Shown here piece after piece: positions 31,816 through 41,026 of a DNA stretch of 53,054 bases. Origin of the DNA: Psittacicella melopsittaci (GTDB lineage: Bacteria; Pseudomonadota; Gammaproteobacteria; Enterobacterales; Psittacicellaceae); assembly GCF_003585925.1 (NCBI RefSeq), contig NZ_NRJH01000030.1, positions 1-53,054 on the forward strand, read 5' to 3'. The position numbers were made by a program, and so were the translations under genes. Every line of letters starts with the position of its first letter. Position 1 is the first letter of the stretch. The notes beneath the pieces are model-generated. The model was not told the origin of the DNA, searched no databases, and saw only the letters and a list, made by a program, of their open reading frames with translations.

Positions 31816-34800
31816 TTACCAGGTTGTCGAGTAAACCACATCGGCAGCCGAGCTTACTCCTCGCGATACTCGTAAGAATACTTTCGGGAATAAACGATAA
31901 GAGGCACTAATTGTATTTAAGCCGTCAAATAAACCATATGCATAGTTAAGACGTACTTTATTAAATACTGTACCAGAAATGGTTACTTTGGAATTTTCTC
32001 CCGAGCCCGATGTTGAAACTTGGGTATTTTTTATGCCAAAGGCATTACCAATTTTTTCAAAGAGGCTAATCGAAGAAGTTAAAGACGAGGTAAATAATTG
32101 TAAACCTACACCATCATCATCTGAATCACTTGCCGATCCTGTTAACAGATAGTTAATTTTTTGGTTTTGCGTTAACGAAGAAGGCGTAGAGAAGAAAGTG
32201 ATCGTAGGTTTGGTTGCTAAACCTTGTACTTGTACCCCTACAGTTACATTATCCATCATATAGTCTGGATCACGAATAGCACGAATATAGACATTTGGAA
32301 TTAGGGATAAACCATTAAAGGTCACTTCCCCACGTTGCACTAAGAGGTTTTGTCCATATTGACGAAACGTACCATTTTCAATATTGATATTACCAATAAT
32401 ACTTGCGGTATCTGTATAAGTAACTTCGAGATTACCTACAAGATGAGCATTAACTCCATAGGCATCAAAAACTAAATTATCGCCTAGAGTTACATTAAGC
32501 TTAGCAAGTAAATTACTTGGTAAGGCACGATTATCAACAATTTGCGTATCTATAAGTTGTTCATTAGTAACAAAAACTACATCGCCTGTAGGTCCTTGGT
32601 AGCTTACACTATCAGAAGAAGGCACAGTTAAATTACCATCGTGGACGCGAGCGGTTCCCTCAACGGTTAGGAAATTATTAACAAAGTCAGCGGTAATATC
32701 AGCGTCAATTAAAGCCACGCCATAGTCTAAAAGTTTAGCTTTTAGGTTTTGGGCATTAATTGTAATATTTGAGTTTAACTTGTCAACGGTATCCCAACCT
32801 GCTTTACCGTTAATGCTAATTGGCGTTGAGTCAGTTGGTAAGTTACCGAGAATGTCCACACCCTTACCATCAAAACTCAGAACTAGGTCACCATTAACAA
32901 TTGGGAAAGGTAAGTCCACCATGTCAACATTAAGGCTCGAAGCCCCTGCTTGCCCATAGAGGAGAGGTTGACGTAAAGTCCCACCAAATTGTAAGTTAGA
33001 GTAAAGTACTCCTGTTACTCTTTGGGTATTATCAAGTAAAGGTTTAATTACGTTTAAACTTAACTGGTCAAGCGTTAAAGAACCCGAAAGTCTTTGCTCA
33101 CTAAAGAGCTTGTCAACGACAACATTCAGGGCAACATTACCTTGACGGTTAACTTGTAAACTACCATTAGTTAAAAGCTTGTCACTTTGTAGTTCAGAGG
33201 TTAAATCTAGCTGATAGAGAGAAACACTAAATGGTTTTACATCTATTAGCTGATTATAATCTACACGCTCTGAAGCAAGATTAACCTTAAGTACTGAGTT
33301 AGCTCCGCCCAGATCTTGCGGATCTAACGCAAAGTTTGCTGTAGCTTTAACATCACCACGTAAGAAGATTTTTTGTTCTCTTAACATAGGATTAAGCAGA
33401 GCTAAATTAACATTGGTAGATAATTGCCCCGTAATTTTTTCGGCAGTATAAACTAACTCTTGTTCGTTAGTTAAGTTAAACTGATTATTACTTATTTCAA
33501 ATGGTTGCACATAAAGAGATTTTTCTCTGGTGTTATATCTTAGATTTATGTCTCCTGCTGAGGTTTTAAATCCAGTTAATTGGGCAGCTACTAAATCTAA
33601 GCGTTTGAGGTTAATTTGGGCAGTAAGGTTACCTGTATTATCTAGAGTAAAGTTACTTATATCCGAAATTAACACAGCCTGATTAGAGGAAAAATCAATA
33701 GTAATTAAATTATCTGGTTCGCCAGCATAGGTTACTTTAGCGTGATTAATAACAAAGTCATTAATTTGCGATTTAGCTAAAGTAATTTGGCTATTACCTG
33801 TGAGGCTTTGATCCATAGCTAAATCTAGATCTGCGACCAGATTATTAATATTTACCTTAGTCCCCGCAGCTTGATAATTAATGTAAGGAACATTAATTTT
33901 TCCTGCGACTTTAGGAGTATGAATATTTCCTCCTAAATTTAAGGCAAGATTAGAATTAATTTGTAAGCCAGGAACTAATTTAGCAAGATTAACTAACGAA
34001 GCTTCAATGTTTAAGTTTGAATTACTGTTTACTTGCCCTTGGATTTTAAGGTGATTTTTTAAGTAATCGGCACTAATATTTTGTGCCACTATACCGTGTA
34101 CTGAGTCTACACCTAAGAGCAGATTACCATTAAATGCTTGCTTATCTAAAGTACCTTGGAACTGAGCTTGCTTAAAGAAAATACTCCAGTCTTGTTGCGA
34201 GTTGTACACTCCTCCTAGACTAAAGTTTCCTGAGAAGGTTAAATCTTTAATTGAGCCTAGGCTGGCAAAATCTTGTACTTTTAGATTTTGCGCTCGAATT
34301 AAGCCTTGGAGTACTAATTGATCTTTATAATCAAACTGTAAATAAGCATGAGCTAGAGGCTCGAGTTTAGTTTTGTTTTCTTTAACAAAAACGAGCTCGG
34401 TAGCAAATTTATTGCGTACATTAACTAAATTAGCACTAAAGTTATAGTTTTGCTGGTTATACAGCACTGCTGTTTGTAATTTAGCTTCAAGATTATTTAC
34501 GCGACCTTGAGCCGTTAAGCTAAAGTTATTAATTTGCGTTTGCTCATTTACTTTAAAGTCTTGCAGTTTAGCATCTAAAGTTAAAGGCCAGTAAGCTCGT
34601 CCAGTATCTAGACTTAAGTTTAGAGCTAGATTAGCGTTTTCTCCCTGGTTAGTCGCTTGGATTTCAAGTGCCGAGTAGGCTTTACCCGTAATGCTTACTT
34701 TAGCATCTACGGCAAGAGGCAGAGTTACTAGGGGTAACTTGTGGATTTTAACTGCTAGTTGCACATTAGTGTCACTAGTGCGAGCTAAAAAGTCTACTTG

Positions 34801-36315
34801 AGCATTTAACTCCACATCACCTGCAACTTGCATTTTAAAGTTGCTTGATTCAGGAGTAAGATTGCCATCAATACTAATTGAGTTAAGAGCAAAATTATCT
34901 GGAGTTAACAAGTTAACTTCTTTACCTTCTGCTTTATAACTCTGAAACCCTACATCCACTTGTCCAACTTTTACATTTTGTGTTGTCAGTTCAAGAGGTA
35001 AATTTAACTGAGTATTAGTAAGATAGTAATCTCTTAATGGCGTTTGGAAGAAGTTAAAGCTCTTGGTTATTTGTTTACTCACTTGCGAAGCTGAGCTGTC
35101 TTTACCTTCACCACTTGCCTCAACAAAGTTAAACTCGCCTGTGTACCCTGTTAAACTACGCCAAAGTTGTTCTTTTTGGGCTTGATCTAGACTTGTAGTT
35201 TCTAAAGTTTGACTTTCACTTTCTTGCTCGAGTTCTTCATCTTTAGCTAAAGCAGGTAAGCTTATCGCAAAATTATTATCATCTTCTTTGTACTGTAAAG
35301 AAAAAGCTTGATCTATTTGAGCAAAAGCCTGACTAAAGCTACCTTCTTGTAAATTGAAGTATTTTTTAATAAACTCTTGCACTTCAGGCGGTAAAGCCTT
35401 GCCTCTTAAGGTCAGATTTTTTTGTCTTGCTGGCGTAGCTTGGGCAGGTTCTTGTTGCTGAGCTACATCAGTTGGCACCTCTTGAGTTTGGGCTTGCTCT
35501 TGATACTGCAAATAACTTAGTTTACCTAAGCTAACATCACCTAAATCATAGGCATGAGGACGATAGCGTACGGCATCGGCAGTTAAACTATCCAAGTTAA
35601 TTAGCATAGGATCTGCCAAGTAAGGATTAAATACCGAACTTGGATAAGTGCTTATACCTAGATTGGCAATAACAGGTTTATAACTACTTGCCTCTGAACT
35701 TTGGTTAAGTTGGTATTGGTAAATCCCAATGTTTTTTCCCACTACCACTTGCAGATTAGTAATTTTAGCTTGCTGTAAAACTACATCTAACCACTCAGGC
35801 GGACCGCCACTTGACTCTTCTTCGGGAGCTGGGTTCACTAAGTCCGCACTAGCAATAGTTTGTAATGCCGAGTTACCATATAAAAGCTCTTGTGGATCGA
35901 GTTTATTTTTATCCCCTGTGGCTATAGTAACTTGCGTATTATCAAGAGTTACATTATCTAAACAAAATTGCTGACGCACTAAACAACCTAAACCAAGATG
36001 TAAAGTGGCATAGCCCACTTTTACATCTACTAGAGTAGGTACTTCTTGATCCTCTTGCTGTTCTGGCATGGCAGTTACAGCAGGATTATATTTATAGTTT
36101 TGGGAAATGTAATGTAAATTTGTAATCCGGACACCCGAGGAAAAACTTCCCTCTACTTTTTCCCAACTTAGTCCAGGTACCTTGCTACTAACAAAATTTA
36201 AAACCTTGCCAGTTAAAGCTGAGGAAAACCACACGCTGGTGAAGGCAACAGTTGCTACCCCCACCAGAGCACCTAGACCTATGCCCGTATATTTAAATAG
36301 TTTTTTTAGTCGCAT
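31816..36315 (-). CDS. tamB: Translocation and assembly module subunit TamB
   Basis: 1499 residues (E. coli 1259). Inner-membrane-anchored protein spanning the periplasm as a long beta structure; with TamA it aids outer-membrane protein insertion and is one of the AsmA-like proteins linked to phospholipid transfer. An N-terminal membrane anchor (about residues 10-31) is followed by repetitive beta-rich sequence. The conserved C-terminal DUF490 region has GTFRQYGQNLLVQRGEVTFNG, PNVYIRAIRD, VQGLATKPTITFFSTPSS and NQKINYLLTG; the end reads SRGVSSAADVVYSTTW. Extra length sits in the N-terminal third, including a Gln/Glu-rich stretch near residues 290-310 and 355-385. It starts 2 bases after tamA's stop, so the pair is an operon. 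Confidence 0.93.
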   Translation of the reverse strand: MRLKKLFKYTGIGLGALVGVATVAFTSVWFSSALTGKVLNFVSSKVPGLSWEKVEGSFSSGVRITNLHYISQNYKYNPAVTAMPEQQEDQEVPTLVDVKVGYATLHLGLGCLVRQQFCLDNVTLDNTQVTIATGDKNKLDPQELLYGNSALQTIASADLVNPAPEEESSGGPPEWLDVVLQQAKITNLQVVVGKNIGIYQYQLNQSSEASSYKPVIANLGISTYPSSVFNPYLADPMLINLDSLTADAVRYRPHAYDLGDVSLGKLSYLQYQEQAQTQEVPTDVAQQQEPAQATPARQKNLTLRGKALPPEVQEFIKKYFNLQEGSFSQAFAQIDQAFSLQYKEDDNNFAISLPALAKDEELEQESESQTLETTSLDQAQKEQLWRSLTGYTGEFNFVEASGEGKDSSASQVSKQITKSFNFFQTPLRDYYLTNTQLNLPLELTTQNVKVGQVDVGFQSYKAEGKEVNLLTPDNFALNSISIDGNLTPESSNFKMQVAGDVELNAQVDFLARTSDTNVQLAVKIHKLPLVTLPLAVDAKVSITGKAYSALEIQATNQGENANLALNLSLDTGRAYWPLTLDAKLQDFKVNEQTQINNFSLTAQGRVNNLEAKLQTAVLYNQQNYNFSANLVNVRNKFATELVFVKENKTKLEPLAHAYLQFDYKDQLVLQGLIRAQNLKVQDFASLGSIKDLTFSGNFSLGGVYNSQQDWSIFFKQAQFQGTLDKQAFNGNLLLGVDSVHGIVAQNISADYLKNHLKIQGQVNSNSNLNIEASLVNLAKLVPGLQINSNLALNLGGNIHTPKVAGKINVPYINYQAAGTKVNINNLVADLDLAMDQSLTGNSQITLAKSQINDFVINHAKVTYAGEPDNLITIDFSSNQAVLISDISNFTLDNTGNLTAQINLKRLDLVAAQLTGFKTSAGDINLRYNTREKSLYVQPFEISNNQFNLTNEQELVYTAEKITGQLSTNVNLALLNPMLREQKIFLRGDVKATANFALDPQDLGGANSVLKVNLASERVDYNQLIDVKPFSVSLYQLDLTSELQSDKLLTNGSLQVNRQGNVALNVVVDKLFSEQRLSGSLTLDQLSLNVIKPLLDNTQRVTGVLYSNLQFGGTLRQPLLYGQAGASSLNVDMVDLPFPIVNGDLVLSFDGKGVDILGNLPTDSTPISINGKAGWDTVDKLNSNITINAQNLKAKLLDYGVALIDADITADFVNNFLTVEGTARVHDGNLTVPSSDSVSYQGPTGDVVFVTNEQLIDTQIVDNRALPSNLLAKLNVTLGDNLVFDAYGVNAHLVGNLEVTYTDTASIIGNINIENGTFRQYGQNLLVQRGEVTFNGLSLIPNVYIRAIRDPDYMMDNVTVGVQVQGLATKPTITFFSTPSSLTQNQKINYLLTGSASDSDDDGVGLQLFTSSLTSSISLFEKIGNAFGIKNTQVSTSGSGENSKVTISGTVFNKVRLNYAYGLFDGLNTISASYRLFPKVFLRVSRGVSSAADVVYSTTW

Positions 36316-36317
36316 AA

Positions 36318-38768
36318 CTAGAAAGAGGCATTAATATTTATATAGAAAGCTATTTTACTCCATTGGAAACCAGGTTCGAGCGGATAAGCTATATCAAAGC
36401 TTGCATAGCCCACTGGGAGATAATATCTCACCCCTACCCCAGCTCCATAGTACCAATCTTTCATGTTTTTAATACTTACGGTGTCAGACGAATCCCCACC
36501 ATCAACAAACACAGCTGCTTTGAGGTTATTGCCGAGCGAATGTAAGAACTCTAAAGTCACTTCCATTTGTTTATTAGCCCCTATATCGGCATCCCCTTTG
36601 TAAGAAGAAATCGATTGATAGCCATAACCACGAATAGAGTTCATACCACCCGAGTAAAAGCGTAAGGACGGAGCTATGTCACGGAAGCGATTCGAATCAA
36701 TTCTCCCTAATCTTAAGCCTACTACGAGGTCATTTTTTTCTGTCAGGGTAAACGTATGACGGGCTTTGAGAATATAAGCGTTATAGCTTACTCCCCCTGA
36801 TAAAAGTCTACCTAAACCAAAAGTAGTACGCAGGGTAAGCGATAGATCGGTCGTAGTCCCTGAACGAGCAAAAATAAACTCACTATAGGCTAAACCTTGA
36901 TTACGATTATAGCCGAGCTCTTGCCATAAATCTTTACGCAGATACAAAGTACCTGTAAAGCTCCAGTTTTGGAAAGGAACGCGTACATAGTTCATATAAG
37001 CAACTGCCGAACGGCTATAGTAAAGTAAACGCGTTTGATAAGCTCGTTCAACATAAAAACCAAAGGTAAAGTATTTGGTGAGCGGACTATAGAGATATGG
37101 ATGACGGTAATAGGTCTCAAATCTTTGCGTTAAACGCGAAAGATAAGCATTGGAACCTATACTTCCACCCCAACGGTTAACATAATAACGATCATAGTAA
37201 ACCGAAGTACGTAAACCTTCGGTAGTATCATAACCATTTGACCATTCTAAACTATTAGGTTTACCATTAGTTAAAGTATAGGTCAGATCTACAGAACGAT
37301 TTTCGCGGTTTACTTGGCTACTTAAATCCACCGTATCAAAGTTACGTGAAGCTTGTAAATAAGCAATAGAGCGACTCACCTTTTCTTCGGAGTAGTCTTC
37401 ACCTACGCTTAAATTAGTCATATAGTAGGTTAAACGTGGATCTAATGGACCGCCAATAATATTAATCGAATTAATATGGTAACGGGTTCCTGTTTCTAAA
37501 TCTAAGTTCCAACGGGCAATATTTGCCTCGCGGTTAACTAATACTTGCGAAACCTTATATTGAGCATCTAAATAACCTGCATCTTGGGCTGCTGCCAGAA
37601 GATCATCTTTTACTTGCGTATAGTCACTAGATTTAAATACACTACCTGCTGGAGTAATTTTTTGGGCAATAGTATATAGGGTTGATAAGCCCGAGCCTTG
37701 CCCACGAATAATAATTTGCGAAGCATCGGTTAAGCGCACAGGTTCACCTAGAGTAACGCGCACAACAAACTTTTTCTCGCCCTCAGGTTGCACTTCTACA
37801 TTAGCATTGTAAAAGCCATAAGCTTGTACTGCACTAGTTACGAGCTTGTTTACCGTAAACAGATGACGTAAAGAACCATCCGCATTTACTTGCGTAATCG
37901 TACGTATAGCATTAGCAACATTTTCCCCTACTTGAGCATAAAGGTTATTGGCTAAAGCAGCTTGTTCGGCTTGCGAACCAAAACCATAAACTTGGGTAGT
38001 AAAGTCACCAGTTTCTATGCTAAAACTATTTTGCGAGTTAAGTAAGCTTTTATTACTAAACTCATGCTCATTAACTGCTTGCGATCCCTTGTTAGTAAAA
38101 ATCAATGGCGGAGTTTGTTGCTTTTGCGGAGCAGGGGTATAGTAGTTCGCAAAAAGAGAACGATAATAAGCTCTTAATACTTGCAGAACATTAGGAGCTT
38201 TTTGTTGCTCGGCATTAAAAGCAACATAATCTATAGGCTCACCTTGGCTTAATTGCTTAATCACACAAGGTTGATTTACATAACTGCTGAGCTGTGGTAC
38301 ATCTAGAGTATTACCTAACAGATTTAAAGCTTGATAGAGGTTGTTGTAATTACCTTGACTTGCTTGTTGCTCTACTTCTTGCACTTGGGCATAAGTAAGA
38401 TTACGCACGCCTCTTGAACTATTTGCGTTTACCTCACTATCAGTTTGATAGTTAACTTGACAAGCTTTAAGAGCATCAAAAACCTGGTTAACAAATTTAT
38501 AAGTTTGCGGATAATCCGTTAAACCTATATGGCGAATATCATTTTGTGAGATATATAAGCTTAATGCCGTAACTGCATTAAAGCCGTTATTGAGTACAGG
38601 AGCTGGTAAATTACTCGAAGCTGCAGTAAATTTAGTTCCTTGCTCGCTGTAGGTAATGATTAAACCATCACGTTCAACAACATAATCCTCAGCTAAACTT
38701 GGTAAACTCACTAAAGCTCCTGCCAGTGTGAGCCAAGGTTTAGCAGAATTAATTCGGAAAAATTTCAT
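36318..38768 (-). CDS. tamA: Translocation and assembly module subunit TamA, enlarged N-terminus
   Basis: 816 residues (E. coli 577). Outer-membrane Omp85-family protein. Signal peptide to about residue 26 (SLPSLAED). POTRA-like repeats occupy about 260-480 (HLFTVNKLVTSAVQAYGFYNANV; YTQVKDDLLAAAQDAGYLDAQY; YHINSINIIGG). The C-terminal barrel (about 490-816) includes GLRTSVYYDRYYVNRWGGS, FYSGGMNSIRGYGYQS (the L6 RGY motif), VFVDGGDSSD and a terminal beta strand ending in Phe. Residues 30-235 form an additional, largely helical Asn/Gln-rich region with two Cys that I do not recognise. Upstream partner of tamB. Confidence 0.9.
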   Translation of the reverse strand: MKFFRINSAKPWLTLAGALVSLPSLAEDYVVERDGLIITYSEQGTKFTAASSNLPAPVLNNGFNAVTALSLYISQNDIRHIGLTDYPQTYKFVNQVFDALKACQVNYQTDSEVNANSSRGVRNLTYAQVQEVEQQASQGNYNNLYQALNLLGNTLDVPQLSSYVNQPCVIKQLSQGEPIDYVAFNAEQQKAPNVLQVLRAYYRSLFANYYTPAPQKQQTPPLIFTNKGSQAVNEHEFSNKSLLNSQNSFSIETGDFTTQVYGFGSQAEQAALANNLYAQVGENVANAIRTITQVNADGSLRHLFTVNKLVTSAVQAYGFYNANVEVQPEGEKKFVVRVTLGEPVRLTDASQIIIRGQGSGLSTLYTIAQKITPAGSVFKSSDYTQVKDDLLAAAQDAGYLDAQYKVSQVLVNREANIARWNLDLETGTRYHINSINIIGGPLDPRLTYYMTNLSVGEDYSEEKVSRSIAYLQASRNFDTVDLSSQVNRENRSVDLTYTLTNGKPNSLEWSNGYDTTEGLRTSVYYDRYYVNRWGGSIGSNAYLSRLTQRFETYYRHPYLYSPLTKYFTFGFYVERAYQTRLLYYSRSAVAYMNYVRVPFQNWSFTGTLYLRKDLWQELGYNRNQGLAYSEFIFARSGTTTDLSLTLRTTFGLGRLLSGGVSYNAYILKARHTFTLTEKNDLVVGLRLGRIDSNRFRDIAPSLRFYSGGMNSIRGYGYQSISSYKGDADIGANKQMEVTLEFLHSLGNNLKAAVFVDGGDSSDTVSIKNMKDWYYGAGVGVRYYLPVGYASFDIAYPLEPGFQWSKIAFYININASF

Positions 38769-38802
38769 AAATGACTTAAAACCGTAAAAAGAAAAGATAA
38801 CT

Positions 38803-38841
38803 AAAAAAGAGTCTTATTTAGTTATAAAGATAGGGACTCTT
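38803..38841 (-). terminator. Terminator of the apaH-like operon
   Basis: On the minus strand AAGAGTC ... GACTCTT with a 21-base loop, followed by TTTTTT. Confidence 0.65.
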
Positions 38842-38863
38842 CTCTTTAAATTAAAGAGAAGAG
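38837..38863. repeat. Perfect 13-bp inverted repeat
   Basis: CTCTTCTCTTTAA, one A, TTAAAGAGAAGAG, just downstream of the apaH-like operon and overlapping the outer arm of its terminator. It may compete with that terminator or act on tamA transcription. Confidence 0.7.
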
Positions 38864-38926
38864 ACAAAAAGAACATGCTTATTTTTAGACAAAATTATTA
38901 GGGTAAAGTTTGAGGCAAAAGCCCAG

Positions 38927-39949
38927 TTAACGGCTCTTTTTCTCGACTTGAACTAGAGGTTGAGGGTTAACTTTTGCCTTAGTTTCAGGTAAAGCAAAAA
39001 TGCTTAAATACTTGCCTTCGGCACATCCAGTATCTGTAGCTATGATACCTTCGGGAGTTCCAGCAAAATAAGCTTGTTGCCAATGCCCAAAATAAACAGG
39101 ACGATCAAAGCCAATAAAGTTTAAATTAACCTGCTCAGCATCTTTAAATTGGGCAAATTCATACCAAGGAAAAATTTTCTCTTGCTTATCTAAAACAGGC
39201 TCGAGCACTAGCTTTTGATTAAAATCTACATAGCTTTGCCCAAAATCATTTAAGCAACAAGATTGCACTTTCCCTGCTAAATCTTGCCAGAGAGCCAAGC
39301 TACCTTGCGGAGCGATAATTGCTTCTTGCTCAGGGGTGCGAATTTGGCGATGCCTTGCTACGGTGGTAGTTAGCATAAATTCGGCAAAAGTTCGGAGCTC
39401 TTGATCCTCTTGCCAACTTCCAGTTAGAGGTCTGTTTTCTTTAGCTGCTCGACCTAAGTCAGCCAAAGTATGGGCAAAGTATTTATAGCCCAAATAATAG
39501 CCTCGTTGTTGGTGATTTAAGCTTTGTAAAAAGTGCATAGCTTGAGCATTAAGACTTTGCATTTGCTCGGGGGTCCAACGTGGATCCAAGGCAGCATGCA
39601 CCAAATGAAAAGCCTCGTGACTAATAATTAAAGGTTGTTCGAGCAACCAATCGGTATAAAAATGCTGTTTGGCACGAGGTAAAGCTAAAAGTTCTTCAAG
39701 GTTATCGCCTGGTATTGTAGGTAAACCTTGATGCACCAAACAAACGACGCGCAAGTCATTATTGCCTAAGACTATTCCTGCGGCATTTTTTTCTGCATAC
39801 TTTAAAACTTCTAAAGTTTGCGTCCCTCGACAACCTAAATCGCCAATAAAGTAGAGTTCATCTTTACTTGGATTAAAGTCTACTTCCGCAAGAAGCTGAT
39901 ACATCTCTTGGGCACAGCCATGCACATCGCCAATAAGATATTTTGTCAT
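38927..39949 (-). CDS. ApaH-like metallophosphatase, distal copy (GNHD His replaced by Asn)
   Basis: 340 residues (E. coli ApaH 280). ApaH splits diadenosine tetraphosphate symmetrically to two ADP and removes Np4 caps. Family motifs: IGDVHGC (6-12), IGDLGCRGTQTLEVL, HAALDPRWTPEQ, IYFGHW-type VYFGHWQ and the C-terminal ATDTGCAEG. The PPP motif GNHD reads GNND (residues 62-65, Asn64), so the His thought to act as general acid in this phosphatase superfamily is absent. An insert of about 60 residues lies between the HAA and GHW motifs. It starts one base after the stop of a second, similar gene. Activity is uncertain; it could be a low-activity or binding-only paralogue. Confidence 0.8.
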   Translation of the reverse strand: MTKYLIGDVHGCAQEMYQLLAEVDFNPSKDELYFIGDLGCRGTQTLEVLKYAEKNAAGIVLGNNDLRVVCLVHQGLPTIPGDNLEELLALPRAKQHFYTDWLLEQPLIISHEAFHLVHAALDPRWTPEQMQSLNAQAMHFLQSLNHQQRGYYLGYKYFAHTLADLGRAAKENRPLTGSWQEDQELRTFAEFMLTTTVARHRQIRTPEQEAIIAPQGSLALWQDLAGKVQSCCLNDFGQSYVDFNQKLVLEPVLDKQEKIFPWYEFAQFKDAEQVNLNFIGFDRPVYFGHWQQAYFAGTPEGIIATDTGCAEGKYLSIFALPETKAKVNPQPLVQVEKKSR

Positions 39950-39950
39950 A

Positions 39951-41009
39951 CTAGTTAATTTTCTCTACCCAAGCATAAGGTTGAGCTAGTTTGAGTAAAA
40001 AGGCTTCATCTTGCATGTTTACAGCAAATTCTGGCAGTTTATACGCACTTAAACGTCCGCCATACACACATGAAGTATCGGTACAAATTACTCCTGGTAC
40101 TAACTCTACCCCATTACAAAATGACCAATGCCCAAAGTAAATTGGCTTTTTAAAGCCAAGAAAATTAAAGTTGGCATTACCATAAATTGCTCGCTTATGG
40201 TCTTTAAATAATTCCTTTTTCGCTTGGACAAAATCAAACCAAGGATATAAACCTTCTTCACGCTTAGGCTCAGGCTTACATTTAAGCGAGACATTAAGAT
40301 CATAATAAGGTTTACTAAAGTCTTTAATTAACAGTGAAGGTTGAAGACGATTTAACTTATCTACGCCCACTTGCTCGACCACGCTTTTGGCATTAGGGGG
40401 AACAAGAATCGAATCTTGTTCAGGTAAAGTAAAAGCGCGATAACGACAAATAGTAAACATGAGCATGCTTTCTAAAAACTGACGTAAAGCTATATCATTT
40501 TTATCTGTATAGCTAAGTTCACTTAAAGTATCGATAAAGCGTTTATTACCAAACACGCGCTTAAACTCTGCCTCATCCCAGCTCGCAAAATACTCTTGCG
40601 CTTTTTGTCCATAGAGGCTAATTTGTTCGGGTGTCCAGCTTGGTTCTAGAGCGGCATGCACGAGATAAAAGCCTTCTTCCTCGCGCACAAAACCTTGCTC
40701 TTGGAGCCATTTAGCATAGTAAGCTTTCTCTTGCTCACTTAAACTCAGCAATGGCTCAAAGTTGTCTTCGGGCTTAGCAGTGCGAGCCCCATATAAACAA
40801 CTTAAAAAGTGTAAATCGTAATTACCTAAAACCGCTTTCGCCTGAGAAGCTATAGCTAAATCTAGAACTTCTTTAGGTTTAGGACCGCGTCCTACCAGAT
40901 CGCCAACTAAATATAATTGATCGCGATCGGGATTAAAGTTTATTTTTTCTAATAATTGAGCAAATTCATCAGCACAACCGTGAATATCGCCGATTACATA
41001 CTTAGCCAT
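39951..41009 (-). CDS. apaH: ApaH-like metallophosphatase, proximal copy (GNHD His replaced by Tyr)
   Basis: 352 residues, a tandem paralogue of the next gene downstream. It keeps IGDIHGC (6-12), VGDLVGRGPKPKEVLDL (closer to the E. coli GDLVARGP than the other copy), HAALEPSWTPEQ, IYFGHWS and CTDTSCVYGG. GNHD reads GNYD, with Tyr64 in place of the catalytic His. The same insertion as its twin is present, so the insertion predates duplication. Both copies altering the same residue in different ways argues that the His became dispensable, or selection relaxed, before or soon after duplication. If no normal apaH exists elsewhere, the pair may have a changed mechanism or substrate. Confidence 0.8.
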   Translation of the reverse strand: MAKYVIGDIHGCADEFAQLLEKINFNPDRDQLYLVGDLVGRGPKPKEVLDLAIASQAKAVLGNYDLHFLSCLYGARTAKPEDNFEPLLSLSEQEKAYYAKWLQEQGFVREEEGFYLVHAALEPSWTPEQISLYGQKAQEYFASWDEAEFKRVFGNKRFIDTLSELSYTDKNDIALRQFLESMLMFTICRYRAFTLPEQDSILVPPNAKSVVEQVGVDKLNRLQPSLLIKDFSKPYYDLNVSLKCKPEPKREEGLYPWFDFVQAKKELFKDHKRAIYGNANFNFLGFKKPIYFGHWSFCNGVELVPGVICTDTSCVYGGRLSAYKLPEFAVNMQDEAFLLKLAQPYAWVEKIN

Positions 41010-41026
41010 TCTCTTCCCCTAAAATA

